From: Verrucomicrobia bacterium UBA1727
GTDB lineage: Bacteria > Verrucomicrobiota > Kiritimatiellia > RFP12 > UBA1067
Assembly: GCA_002315875.1 (NCBI GenBank)
Contig: DCIL01000005.1
Coordinates: 1-22,105, forward strand
Direction: 5' to 3'
DNA: 22,105 nucleotides
The notes below the pieces were generated by a model. It did not search any database. It saw only the letters and a list, made by a program, of their open reading frames with translations, and was not told where the DNA came from. The first letter of the stretch is position 1; the number at the start of each line of letters is the position of its first letter. Made by a program: the position numbers and the translations under genes. Shown piece after piece: positions 1-6,530 of this stretch.

Positions 1-2
1 TC

Positions 3-56
3 CTGACGATGACATGGAACGACGAGATGCTCCAGCACATCATCATCGGAAAGTAA
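3..56 (+). CDS. C-terminal end of an unknown protein (partial)
   Basis: An open frame enters from the left edge and ends at a TAA stop at 54-56. It encodes the last 17 residues, LTMTWNDEMLQHIIIGK. Too little remains to assign a family. The call rests on an open frame running into a stop just before clearly non-coding, repeat-rich DNA, so the frame could be accidental. Confidence 0.3.
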   Translation: MTMTWNDEMLQHIIIGK

Positions 57-80
57 CAGACATCTCACAAGCGAATCTGA

Positions 81-101
81 AGGGTTGCGCCAGCAAGCCC
101 T
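81..101 (+). terminator. hairpin after the left-edge gene, possible terminator
   Basis: AGGGTTGC (81-88) pairs with GCAAGCCCT (93-101) around the loop GCCA, with one bulged G. It lies 25 nt after the stop of the left-edge gene. No T-run follows, so it is not a textbook intrinsic terminator; a terminator role is inferred from position only. Confidence 0.3.
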
Positions 102-172
102 AAAAGCGCGATGTCCCGATAGCGCCTACATCGTCGTGCGAGGAACGTGCGAAGCTCTGATTTCTCCTGAAC

Positions 173-200
173 ACTGACCATTGACCATTGAACATTGACC
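173..200. repeat. four tandem heptamers related to ATTGACC
   Basis: Four consecutive 7-mers read ACTGACC, ATTGACC, ATTGAAC and ATTGACC. The array runs directly into the inverted repeat at 199-223. Nothing in it looks coding. Confidence 0.6.
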
Positions 201-223
201 ACTCAGGCCCGACGCCTGAGCGG
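199..223. repeat. 10-bp inverted repeat (strong hairpin)
   Basis: CCACTCAGGC (199-208) faces GCCTGAGCGG (214-223) across a 5-nt loop; the only imperfection is one position that can form a G-U pair in RNA. It lies between the left-edge gene and the convergent ATPase ending at 348. It could act as a bidirectional terminator or be part of a dispersed palindromic element that continues to the 43-bp repeat at 292-334. Confidence 0.55.
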
Positions 224-291
224 AGAATCAGCTATTCTGGCCCTAAAAATCTAAATGCGTCGGACCTGGTTTTTGCGGCATTCCGTCGGTG

Positions 292-334
292 TGGTGCGCA
301 TATTTTACGGCACTGTTGTGCTGGCTGGATGCGG
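292..334. repeat. 43-bp dispersed direct repeat, copy 1
   Basis: The segment matches 2521-2563 at 40 of 43 positions in the same orientation. Weaker similarity extends leftward to about 270, with TTTTTGCGG near the outer end of both copies. It lies 13 bp past the stop of the minus-strand ATPase ending at 348. Confidence 0.7.
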
Positions 335-347
335 TTGAGAAGGGCTT

Positions 348-1565
348 TCATAAGCCGATGTTGCCGATATTCGTGTAGACGAAGTCCTTGTCGTAAGGAC
401 GTTCTTCGCCGGTCAGGCAGATGATGCCTCCTGTGGATAGTTTGGTTCCAGTCTGGGAAAGTGCGTAGACATTGGCTCTGATCTCATCCATGTTCGGTTT
501 CGCCGACATTTTGATTTCAACAGGGTGCAAGTTGAACCCATCTTTGAGAAGAAGATCAATTTCGTGGCCCTCCTTGTCGCGATAGAATGTGGCGTTGCAG
601 GCGAGTCCGCTATGCCACCAGCTTTTCAGGACTTCCATAACGGCGTACGTCTCCGCCATGTGGCCAAAGAGCTGGGATTGTTCGAGGCTTTCTGGCGTGC
701 GGATTCCGCAAAGGAAAGTGGCGAGGCCGGTGTCGGCGAAATAGACTTTTGGCGTGGCCGTTGCCCTTTTTGTCAGATTGGTTCGATAGGGACGCAAAAT
801 GATGACGATTCCGCTGCTCTCAAGGATTGAGAGCCAGGATCGAATGGTTTGATGTGAAACGCCGACATCCTGGGCGAGATTGCTGGCGTTGAGCAGCTGC
901 CCTGTCCGTGCGGCCAGACAGGTCAGAAACGTCATGAACTCATGTTCGTGCTCCACTTTGACGAGATCGCGGATGTCACGGCTCAGATAGGTAGCCGTAT
1001 ATGAACGCATGAAGAGCGTGACATCCGTATCGGGAAGCGCCGTCAGTTGTGGAAATGATCCTTTGAAAATCCTCAGGGCCAGCTCAGCGCGCGTCGTGAT
1101 CTTTCCGGGACGGATCGGCAACTTCGTCGGGCGGTATGGTTTCGTGCTAGTGCCGTTCTGCTCGGCAGTGTCAAGACCTTGTAGATTGAGAATGGCGACC
1201 CGGCCGGCAAGCGACTCGGACACGCCTTTCATAAGATGAAACGGCTGAGAGCCGGTCAACCAGATTTGTCCAGGTGTGTTTGATTTATCAACTGCGATTT
1301 TAAGGTACGGAAAAAGCTTGGGAGCATACTGAACTTCGTCGATCAGAATCGGCGGCGGATAGGTCGCAAGGAAAAGTTCTGGATCTTCATTTGCGAGATG
1401 GCGGAGATCCGGATCGTCCAATGTAACAGATTTTCGATCGGAATCAATCAGTTCTTGCAAGAGGGTTGTCTTTCCGACCTGACGAGGTCCAGTCAACAAG
1501 AGCACTTTGAAGGTCTTTGATGCGCTCAAAACGACATGTTCAAGTGATCGTCTAATCATTTCCAT
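348..1565 (-). CDS. AAA-family ATPase with DUF4143 C-terminal domain
   Basis: A 405-residue protein of the AAA_14/DUF4143 group. The N-terminal P-loop domain has a Walker A GPRQVGKTT at 26-34 and a Walker B ILIDE at 73-77, followed by a sensor-like WLTGSQ near 102-107. A helix-turn-helix-like stretch lies around 228-255. The C-terminal domain carries a PD-(D/E)XK-like constellation: HEID at 334-337 and VEIK at 349-352. Length and domain order are normal for the family, and both motif sets look intact. The cellular role of these ATPases is not established; they are often found in multiple copies in accessory DNA of anaerobes, which fits the neighbours here. The ATG at 1565 lies 6 nt after a consensus -10, so the mRNA appears leaderless; an internal ATG two codons later is an alternative start. 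Confidence 0.9.
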   Translation of the reverse strand: MEMIRRSLEHVVLSASKTFKVLLLTGPRQVGKTTLLQELIDSDRKSVTLDDPDLRHLANEDPELFLATYPPPILIDEVQYAPKLFPYLKIAVDKSNTPGQIWLTGSQPFHLMKGVSESLAGRVAILNLQGLDTAEQNGTSTKPYRPTKLPIRPGKITTRAELALRIFKGSFPQLTALPDTDVTLFMRSYTATYLSRDIRDLVKVEHEHEFMTFLTCLAARTGQLLNASNLAQDVGVSHQTIRSWLSILESSGIVIILRPYRTNLTKRATATPKVYFADTGLATFLCGIRTPESLEQSQLFGHMAETYAVMEVLKSWWHSGLACNATFYRDKEGHEIDLLLKDGFNLHPVEIKMSAKPNMDEIRANVYALSQTGTKLSTGGIICLTGEERPYDKDFVYTNIGNIGL

Positions 1566-1571
1566 GCCGAT

Positions 1572-1600
1572 ATTATACCAAAATTAACCTCGGTTTGTAA
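1572..1600 (-). promoter_or_regulatory. extended -10 promoter for the 348-1565 ATPase
   Basis: Reading the minus strand, TTACAA (1600-1595) is followed by a 17-nt spacer and TATAAT (1577-1572). TGG precedes the -10, giving an extended TGGTATAAT. The start codon begins 6 nt after the -10. Confidence 0.7.
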
Positions 1601-1662
1601 AATCGGAAGTGTCACTTGCGATTTACTGTGAGAACTCGCGGATGGTTGAAGTCAGAATAATG

Positions 1663-1831
1663 CTAGAAATGGTAGAGGTCGTCATCGCAGAGAGTCCACA
1701 CGTATTCGCCTTGGTTCATCTAGCGCTTTAGCAATGTTAGCATTGCCGCCGACGTTGTAGGCGTTGCAATGGTATTCAATCCGTGGGTGTTGCAGTTGGA
1801 ATCTCTTGACGATCTCACGAGTACCATCGGT
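1663..1831 (-). pseudogene. frameshifted remnant of a family 2 glycosyltransferase
   Basis: Reading the minus strand from 1831, one frame gives TDGTREIVKRF, then PRIEYHCNAYNVGGNANIAK, then ALDEP. A one-base shift is then needed to continue with GEYVWTLCDDDLYHF and a stop at 1665-1663. This order, DGT, a gapped N-GGNANI motif and then EYVW-L-DDD, is the nucleotide-binding half of GT-A family 2 glycosyltransferases (DGT loop and DDD-type metal site). The stop codon of the neighbouring DUF4143 fragment lies directly upstream, so the 5' part of the glycosyltransferase is missing, and nothing recognisable follows the DDD. I infer a broken gene left by a rearrangement. The identification rests on motif order by eye. 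Confidence 0.6.
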
Positions 1832-1839
1832 CTAAGTGG

Positions 1840-2514
1840 TCATATAAACATGGACATGTAGTGGGGGAGCGTGATCTTCTTTCCGACTCGGCCGACGTTT
1901 CCGTTGACGAACTTATAGCCGACTTCGATGTCGTCGCGTTTCAGCATCCGGTCGAAGGAGACAGAGGCATTGTTGCCGGCTTTGACCTCGATTGGAACGA
2001 CAGATCCGTCTTTTTCAATAAGAAAGTCGATTTCCGACTGGTTTGGCTGCGGTAGGTAGTATGATGGAGAATATCCTCTGGCGACGAGTTGTGCCATGAT
2101 GGCGTTTTCGTAGATTCCTCCCTTGGCGAATCCCTTCATCTGGTCGTCTACGAGCGGCTGCTTGACCTCGAACCCCATCATGGCAGTCAGAATGCCGACA
2201 TCCGATACGTACAGCTTGAAGCATTCGGGTGTTCTGTAGACGCTGGTCGGAATCTGCGGCGTCTCAAGGTTGTGACACTTTAGTACCAGGGAAGATTCGC
2301 GGAGCCAATCGACAGATGAGCCGAATTTGCGTGCCGTACCTCCGCGTTCAACGGTGGCGTACTTGAATTTCTTGTTCTCGCGCGCAAGATGTTCCGGCAA
2401 GGAGAGATAACAGGCGCGAATCTTTGGCTTGTCGGTTGAAGGAGCGTACTTGACGATGTCATCCAAATTGGAGGCGATGATCTTCTGCTGCATGCAGTTT
2501 TTGCGGTGTTTCAT
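1840..2514 (-). pseudogene. C-terminal half of a DUF4143 ATPase, ATPase domain lost
   Basis: The 224-residue open frame aligns by eye with the C-terminal half of a second DUF4143 subfamily. It has NLDDIVKYA near 16-24, LPEHLARENKKFKY near 39-52, a winged-helix stretch ending WLRESSLVLKC, then FKLYVSDVGILTAMMG, a nuclease-like core SEIDFL, and PIEVKAG. No Walker A or B motif exists in it or in the 150 bp upstream, so the whole N-terminal P-loop domain is missing; intact relatives are about 400 residues. The first residues (MKHRKNC) come from sequence next to the dispersed repeat at 2521-2563, so the current start is probably a by-product of truncation. It differs in subfamily from the intact ATPases at 348-1565 and 3160-4368, so it is not a simple duplicate. 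Confidence 0.7.
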
Positions 2515-2520
2515 TCGGTG

Positions 2521-2563
2521 TGTTGCGCATATTTTACGGCACTGTTGTCCTGGCTGAATGCGG
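2521..2563. repeat. 43-bp dispersed direct repeat, copy 2
   Basis: 40 of 43 bases match 292-334 in the same orientation. This copy sits 7 bp from the first codon of the truncated DUF4143 gene, at the point where homology to the family stops. Confidence 0.7.
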
Positions 2564-2620
2564 ATTTTGCGAGGTTAAACTCTCCAACTCCAACTTTTCA
2601 CTCCAACTCTAATCCGTGAA

Positions 2621-2648
2621 AATCTGTGTCAATCTGTTGACACAAATT
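2621..2648. repeat. palindrome in intergenic DNA, possible bidirectional terminator
   Basis: TGTGTCAA (2625-2632) and TTGACACA (2637-2644) form a perfect 8-bp stem with a TCTG loop. Allowing one mismatch, AAT/ATT extends the stem to 11 of 12 pairs. To its left, 2579-2611 is rich in CCAACTC-like repeats. The element separates the ORF remnant ending at 2654 from the DUF4143 fragment. Confidence 0.5.
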
Positions 2649-2653
2649 ACCAG

Positions 2654-2794
2654 TCAGCGCATGAAACGCTGTACAGATGAGCGAAAGTACTCAGTTGAGA
2701 AGTGGTCGGTGATAAAACGTTTGGCTTCGTTGCCGAGACGTTTGCGGAGTTCCGGCAGATTCAGATTGTCGTAGGTGAAATCAAGCCTTAACAT
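2654..2794 (-). pseudogene. 46-residue ORF downstream of the HipA-like gene, possible gene tail
   Basis: An ATG at 2794 lies inside the last codons of the HipA-N gene and opens a 46-residue frame ending at 2654. The product starts MLRLDFTYDNLNLPELRKRL and looks protein-like, with a hydrophobic/charged periodicity, unlike the shadow frames nearby. I do not recognise it. It could be the surviving C-terminus of a deleted partner gene, or chance. Confidence 0.25.
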
Positions 2795-3134
2795 AGATGA
2801 ATCCGATTGCGCCGTATGCGCTGGTTTCGAGCAGCCGGGTGAAGTCATCGTTTTCGTCGATGTGCAGCTCGCGGCATTGTCGCTTTTTCTGATAACCCTC
2901 GGCGAGGAGTCCGAAGAAGAAGGGGAAGAGATGGTCGGAGCGGTATTCGGCGCAGGTCTTCGGTAGTGTGACAGATATCTCCGGCATCGTGTTGTCGACG
3001 AGATAGAGCGGATCGTAGCGGAATACATAGGTTCCGTCATCCGTCTTTAGGAATTGATACCAAAATCGACGATTGTCGAGTATGGTAATTACTAAAATCG
3101 TATTTCGTCGTTTTTGGTGATTGACGTGAGGCAT
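2781..3134 (-). CDS. orphan HipA N-terminal domain protein (HipS-like)
   Basis: The 117-residue product resembles the stand-alone HipA N-terminal subdomain: YVFRYDPLYL near 36-45, PEISVTLPKT, then YRSDHLFPFFFGLLAEGYQKK, and ID-DDFTRLLETSAYGAIGFIYVK at the end. In type II toxin-antitoxin loci of the HipBA and HipBST kinds this domain is either fused to the kinase or encoded separately as a small protein next to an XRE regulator and the kinase. Neither partner is visible within 2 kb on either side. The first 25 or so residues do not look like the family, and the start codon lies inside the promoter region of the divergent ATPase, so the N-terminus may be a replacement. Whether it is expressed is unclear; I favour a remnant of a toxin-antitoxin locus. 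Confidence 0.6.
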   Translation of the reverse strand: MPHVNHQKRRNTILVITILDNRRFWYQFLKTDDGTYVFRYDPLYLVDNTMPEISVTLPKTCAEYRSDHLFPFFFGLLAEGYQKKRQCRELHIDENDDFTRLLETSAYGAIGFIYVKA

Positions 3135-3150
3135 TGGATTTTGATATAAT
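3121..3150 (+). promoter_or_regulatory. promoter for the 3160-4368 ATPase
   Basis: TTGACG (3121-3126), an 18-nt spacer and TATAAT (3145-3150), with TGA before the -10 giving TGATATAAT. The ATG at 3160 starts 9 nt after the -10 and has no Shine-Dalgarno sequence, so the transcript would have almost no leader. Confidence 0.75.
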
Positions 3151-3159
3151 TCGCCAAAT

Positions 3160-4368
3160 ATGAAAAGGATATATGAAGAGTTGATCGGGGATCATTTCAT
3201 CCATAATCGTCAGATGGCTTTTCTGTCTGGGCCTCGTCAGGTCGGCAAGACGACTTTGGCCGAGGCGCTGCTTCCTGGGGCACGGTATTTGAACTATGAC
3301 AGGTCTTCCGATGCTCGGGCGATCATAGGTGGTCCAGATGCTGTCGCGACGAGCGTTGGTATCGATGAACCGGCGAGCATCAGTCAGGGGATTATCTTTG
3401 ATGAGATTCACAAGTTCCCGAAATGGAAGCGTTTCCTCAAGGGTTTTTTCGATGTTTATGGGAATGGTCTCAAGGTGGCTGTGACGGGCAGTGCTCGGTT
3501 GAATGTGTATAAGCGGGGTGGCGATAGTCTGATGGGAAGGTACTTCGCCTATCGCATACATCCGCTTTCTGTCGGTGAGTTGGCTGGATGGACTCATGAT
3601 CTTGATGCACCGTTTAGGAAACCAGCGGAAAAGGTCGGGAAAGAAGTGATACCGTCACTGCTTCGGTTCGGTGGTTATCCGGAACCGTTCCTTTCAGGAA
3701 ACGTACGCTTCTATAATCGATGGAGGAGTTCGCGGCGGGAACTTGTCTTTCACGAGGACTTGCGCGATTTGAGTCGGGTGCAGGATGTGCGAGGGGTTGA
3801 AACGCTGGCCGAATTGCTTTCCGCACGTGTTTCCGGCGGTGTCAACTATGCTGGTCTTGCCAATGATCTTCAGGTCGCCCCAGATACGGCTAAGGACTGG
3901 TGTGGACTTCTTGAATCGCTGTATGAGATCTTTTCCATTCGCCCATGGTTTGCCAATGTCGCCAATTCCCTGCGCAAGCAGCCGAAGATCTATTTCTGGG
4001 ACTGGAGCTCCGTTGCCGACAGGGGCATGCGCAACGAGAATTTTATCGCTTCGCATCTCCTTAAGAGTGTGCAGTGGTGGTGTGATTCGGGGCTTGGGAA
4101 CTTCGGTCTTTACTATGTTCGCGATAAGCAGCAGCGCGAAGTTGATTTTCTGATCACGAAGGAGAAGTCTCCGTATCTGCTCGTCGAGGCCAAAAGTTCC
4201 ATGCGCGAGGAGCTTTCGACATCGTTGGCATATTTTCAGAAAGTGCTTCGGGTGCCTTATGCCTTGCAAGTCGGCATTGACGGAGAGTCGTCAGGCATTG
4301 ATCCGTTCGCCTATCCAAATCGTGCCATTAAGATTTCCGCAGCTGATTTCCTGCCAATCCTGATCTAA
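3160..4368 (+). CDS. AAA-family ATPase with DUF4143 C-terminal domain
   Basis: This 402-residue protein has the same architecture as the ATPase at 348-1565 but is clearly diverged. Walker A GPRQVGKTT is at 24-32, Walker B GIIFDE ends at 82, and a VAVTGSARL sensor-like strand is near 107-114. The C-terminal domain includes a FYNRWRSSRRELVFHEDLRD helix region, a winged-helix-like segment near 225-262, and REVDFL (326-331) with LVEAKSS (341-347) as the nuclease-like core. All key residues look present, so it is probably functional. The biochemical role is unknown for the family. It is transcribed away from the HipA-like gene from its own strong promoter, with 25 bp between the two start codons. 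Confidence 0.9.
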   Translation: MKRIYEELIGDHFIHNRQMAFLSGPRQVGKTTLAEALLPGARYLNYDRSSDARAIIGGPDAVATSVGIDEPASISQGIIFDEIHKFPKWKRFLKGFFDVYGNGLKVAVTGSARLNVYKRGGDSLMGRYFAYRIHPLSVGELAGWTHDLDAPFRKPAEKVGKEVIPSLLRFGGYPEPFLSGNVRFYNRWRSSRRELVFHEDLRDLSRVQDVRGVETLAELLSARVSGGVNYAGLANDLQVAPDTAKDWCGLLESLYEIFSIRPWFANVANSLRKQPKIYFWDWSSVADRGMRNENFIASHLLKSVQWWCDSGLGNFGLYYVRDKQQREVDFLITKEKSPYLLVEAKSSMREELSTSLAYFQKVLRVPYALQVGIDGESSGIDPFAYPNRAIKISAADFLPILI

Positions 4369-4480
4369 CTGCGTGTGTGGAATATAGAAGTTTCGAGCCA
4401 GGATGACGCTTCGACGGTTTCAATGTTGGATAGCGTATGCACGGAAACGCCGCAGATTTTCGCAAGCTGCGCCTCAAGTA

Positions 4481-5395
4481 TCATTTTATAATGTCCGCAA
4501 GGGAGGATTTGAGGGTATGTCGCGGCGACCAGCCGAGGGCGCGCAGTTTTGCGTTGTCGCCGATGATCTGCGGATTGTCCGTCGGGCGAATGCGGGCGGG
4601 ATCGACCGAAACCTCGGTCTTGACCCCGACGAGCTCTGCTGCAGTGGCGAGAACTTCGCTAAGAGCATGGCCAGTTCCCGAGCAGACATTGTAGATCTCT
4701 CCGGAAACGCCGCGGTCGAGCAGTGTTAGATAGGCGGCGACGGCATCGCGCACGTCGATGAAGTCTCGCACGATCGAAAGATCACCGGTGCTCATCTTCA
4801 CCGTCGTCTCGCCGCGCGCCTTGCCGTCGAGCAGCTGCTTCACGAAACTCGCTATGACGAAATTCTCGCATTGGCCGGGACCGAACTGGTTGAACGATCT
4901 TGTAAGGACGATATCAAGTCCTAAACTCTTGGCATAGAGAAGTGACAGCATCTCCTGTGCGACACGCGAAACGGCATAGGGATTCGCAGGCGCGACCGGA
5001 TGATTTTCGGAAATCGGCTGCTCTACAGCCGGAACAATTCCGTATTCTTCTGACGAACCAACCGAGAGGATGCGCGTTTTGAGATCAAGGGCGCGTACCG
5101 CTTCGACGAGATTCAGAAAGAGGGTGGTGTTGCTTGTGAATGTCTCGGCTGGAATCTCCCAACTGTGACCCACGCTCGAAACCGCAGCGAGATGGACGAT
5201 CGCGTCTGGACGCTCGGTGGCCAGCAGCTCGCGGACCGCCGCAGCGTTCGAAAGGTCGCATTTCGCATACCGATCGGGCGCGTTCGCGGTAGTTGGTGCG
5301 AGATCTACGCCAATGGTTGCGTCACCGCGTGCGCGGAGCGCCTCAATCATGTGGCGGGCTACGAAGCCGTTGGCGCCGGTCAGAAGAACTTTCAT
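4481..5395 (-). CDS. rmd: GDP-4-dehydro-6-deoxy-D-mannose reductase (RMD-type SDR)
   Basis: This extended short-chain dehydrogenase (304 residues) begins with a Rossmann motif TGANGF at 6-11. SSVGHSW near 73-79, a GSSEEYG active-site strand at 113-119, and SFNQFGPGQ at 167-175 are typical of RMD/TLD-type GDP-sugar reductases rather than fucose synthase. It would reduce the 4-keto group of the Gmd product, giving GDP-D-rhamnose or possibly GDP-6-deoxy-D-talose. The third glycine of the Rossmann motif is alanine (A13), and the catalytic YxxxK appears as Y140-A-V-S-R144. The start at 5395 gives the canonical MKVLLTGANG with a GAGA Shine-Dalgarno-like sequence; an ATG at 5407 in frame overlaps the gmd stop as ATGA and would add four residues. 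It is co-transcribed with gmd. Confidence 0.85.
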   Translation of the reverse strand: MKVLLTGANGFVARHMIEALRARGDATIGVDLAPTTANAPDRYAKCDLSNAAAVRELLATERPDAIVHLAAVSSVGHSWEIPAETFTSNTTLFLNLVEAVRALDLKTRILSVGSSEEYGIVPAVEQPISENHPVAPANPYAVSRVAQEMLSLLYAKSLGLDIVLTRSFNQFGPGQCENFVIASFVKQLLDGKARGETTVKMSTGDLSIVRDFIDVRDAVAAYLTLLDRGVSGEIYNVCSGTGHALSEVLATAAELVGVKTEVSVDPARIRPTDNPQIIGDNAKLRALGWSPRHTLKSSLADIIK

Positions 5396-5403
5396 CGGCG
5401 TTC

Positions 5404-6414
5404 TCATTTCATGCCGGACGCAGCCAGTTCCTTTTTGGCCAGTACGAGATCGGCGTCCATCATGATGCGGACGAGATCCTTGAACTTCGTCTTCGGCTCC
5501 CACCCGAGTTCGCGCTTCGCCTTGTCCGCACAGCCGAGCAGCTGGTCAACTTCGCTCGGACGGATGAAGCGCGGATCGGTTTTGACGTATTCGCGCCAGT
5601 CAAGCCCAACATAGCCGAACGCCTCTTCGATGAATTCCTTGACGGAATGCATCTCGCCCGTAGCGAGGACGAAATCATCGGGTTTCTCGTTCTGGAGGAT
5701 GCGCCACATGCCTTCGACATAGTCACCTGCGAAACCCCAATCGCGCAAGGCGTCGAGATTTCCCATCACGAGCTCCTTCTGAAGTCCCATCTTGATGCGC
5801 GCCGCTCCGAGCGTGATCTTGCGCGTCACGAAATTCTCTCCACGTCGCGGCGACTCGTGATTGAATAGGATTCCGTTCGAGGCGAACATCCCGTAGGCCT
5901 CGCGGTAGTTCTTCACCGCCCAGAAGGCGCACAGTTTCGCGACGGCATAGGGCGATCTCGGATAGAAGGGAGTCGTTTCGCGCTGGGGAACCTCTTGAAC
6001 CTTTCCGTACAACTCGCTCGTTGAGGCCTGATAGAAGCGGACGTGCTGGTCGCAGCCGACGTCGCGGATCGCCTCCAGTAGGCGCATCGTGCCGAGGGCA
6101 TCTGTATCAAGCGTGAACTCTGGTATGTCAAATGAGATTCGCACATGACTCTGCGCTGCGAGGTTGTAGACCTCGTCGGGTTCTGTCTTCTCCACGATCT
6201 TCGAAAGCGACGAGGCGTCGCAAAGATCTCCGTAGTGAAGGAAGAACGTCTTCCCGTAGATTTCCGGATTGAGACAGAGATGGTCGATCCGTGCCCGGTT
6301 GAAGCTCGACGCGCGACGGACGATGCCGTGGACCTCATATCCTTTTTTAAGCAGAAGCTCCGATAGATAGCTTCCGTCCTGTCCGGTTACACCAGTGATA
6401 AGTGCTTTCTTCAT
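5404..6414 (-). CDS. gmd: GDP-mannose 4,6-dehydratase
   Basis: The enzyme converts GDP-D-mannose to GDP-4-dehydro-6-deoxy-D-mannose in the cytoplasm, the first step to GDP-fucose, GDP-rhamnose and relatives. The NADP-binding GVTGQDGSYL is at 8-17. The catalytic set T132 and E134 (in ASTSELYG), Y156 and K160 (in SPYAVAK) matches the classical Gmd spacing. NHESPRRGENFVTRKI at 185-200 and the LGNLDA-type substrate loop (as MGNLDALRDWGFAGDYVEGMW) are also present. At 336 residues it is slightly shorter than the E. coli enzyme but looks complete. Its stop overlaps the alternative rmd start, so the two form a two-gene operon for one deoxyhexose. The ATG lies 9 nt after a consensus -10, implying near-leaderless translation. 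Confidence 0.95.
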   Translation of the reverse strand: MKKALITGVTGQDGSYLSELLLKKGYEVHGIVRRASSFNRARIDHLCLNPEIYGKTFFLHYGDLCDASSLSKIVEKTEPDEVYNLAAQSHVRISFDIPEFTLDTDALGTMRLLEAIRDVGCDQHVRFYQASTSELYGKVQEVPQRETTPFYPRSPYAVAKLCAFWAVKNYREAYGMFASNGILFNHESPRRGENFVTRKITLGAARIKMGLQKELVMGNLDALRDWGFAGDYVEGMWRILQNEKPDDFVLATGEMHSVKEFIEEAFGYVGLDWREYVKTDPRFIRPSEVDQLLGCADKAKRELGWEPKTKFKDLVRIMMDADLVLAKKELAASGMK

Positions 6415-6423
6415 AATGCCGCT

Positions 6424-6452
6424 ATTATACTAAAAACAATCGTCCCCCTCAA
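6424..6452 (-). promoter_or_regulatory. promoter for gmd-rmd
   Basis: Minus strand: TTGAGG (6452-6447), a 17-nt spacer and TATAAT (6429-6424). This -10 has TAG rather than TG upstream, so it is not extended. The gmd ATG is at 6414 with no Shine-Dalgarno sequence. Confidence 0.7.
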
Positions 6453-6456
6453 CCCG

Positions 6457-6486
6457 TTGTCCTGCGTGGAGGGTTTTTGGTATAAT
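6457..6486 (+). promoter_or_regulatory. promoter for the beta-helix glycosidase gene
   Basis: TTGTCC (6457-6462), an 18-nt spacer and TATAAT (6481-6486) with TGG before it. It is back-to-back with the gmd promoter within about 60 bp. The transcript would have a leader of about 38 nt before the ATG at 6531. Confidence 0.7.
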
Positions 6487-6530
6487 GCAAGCAACATTTA
6501 CTTTTGCCTATTATATGGAGTGAACGACTG

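Noticed and set aside
109..133. Inverted repeat CGATGT/ACATCG
   Set aside because: Only 6 bp with a 13-nt loop; expected by chance.
348..4368. Reading the ATPase cluster as an insertion sequence or transposon
   Set aside because: No transposase, terminal inverted repeats or target duplication could be seen; DUF4143 proteins are not known transposition proteins.
4437..4470. Possible terminator stem CGCAG/CTGCG after the 3160-4368 ATPase
   Set aside because: The stem is only 5 bp with an 11-nt loop and has no T-run directly after it.
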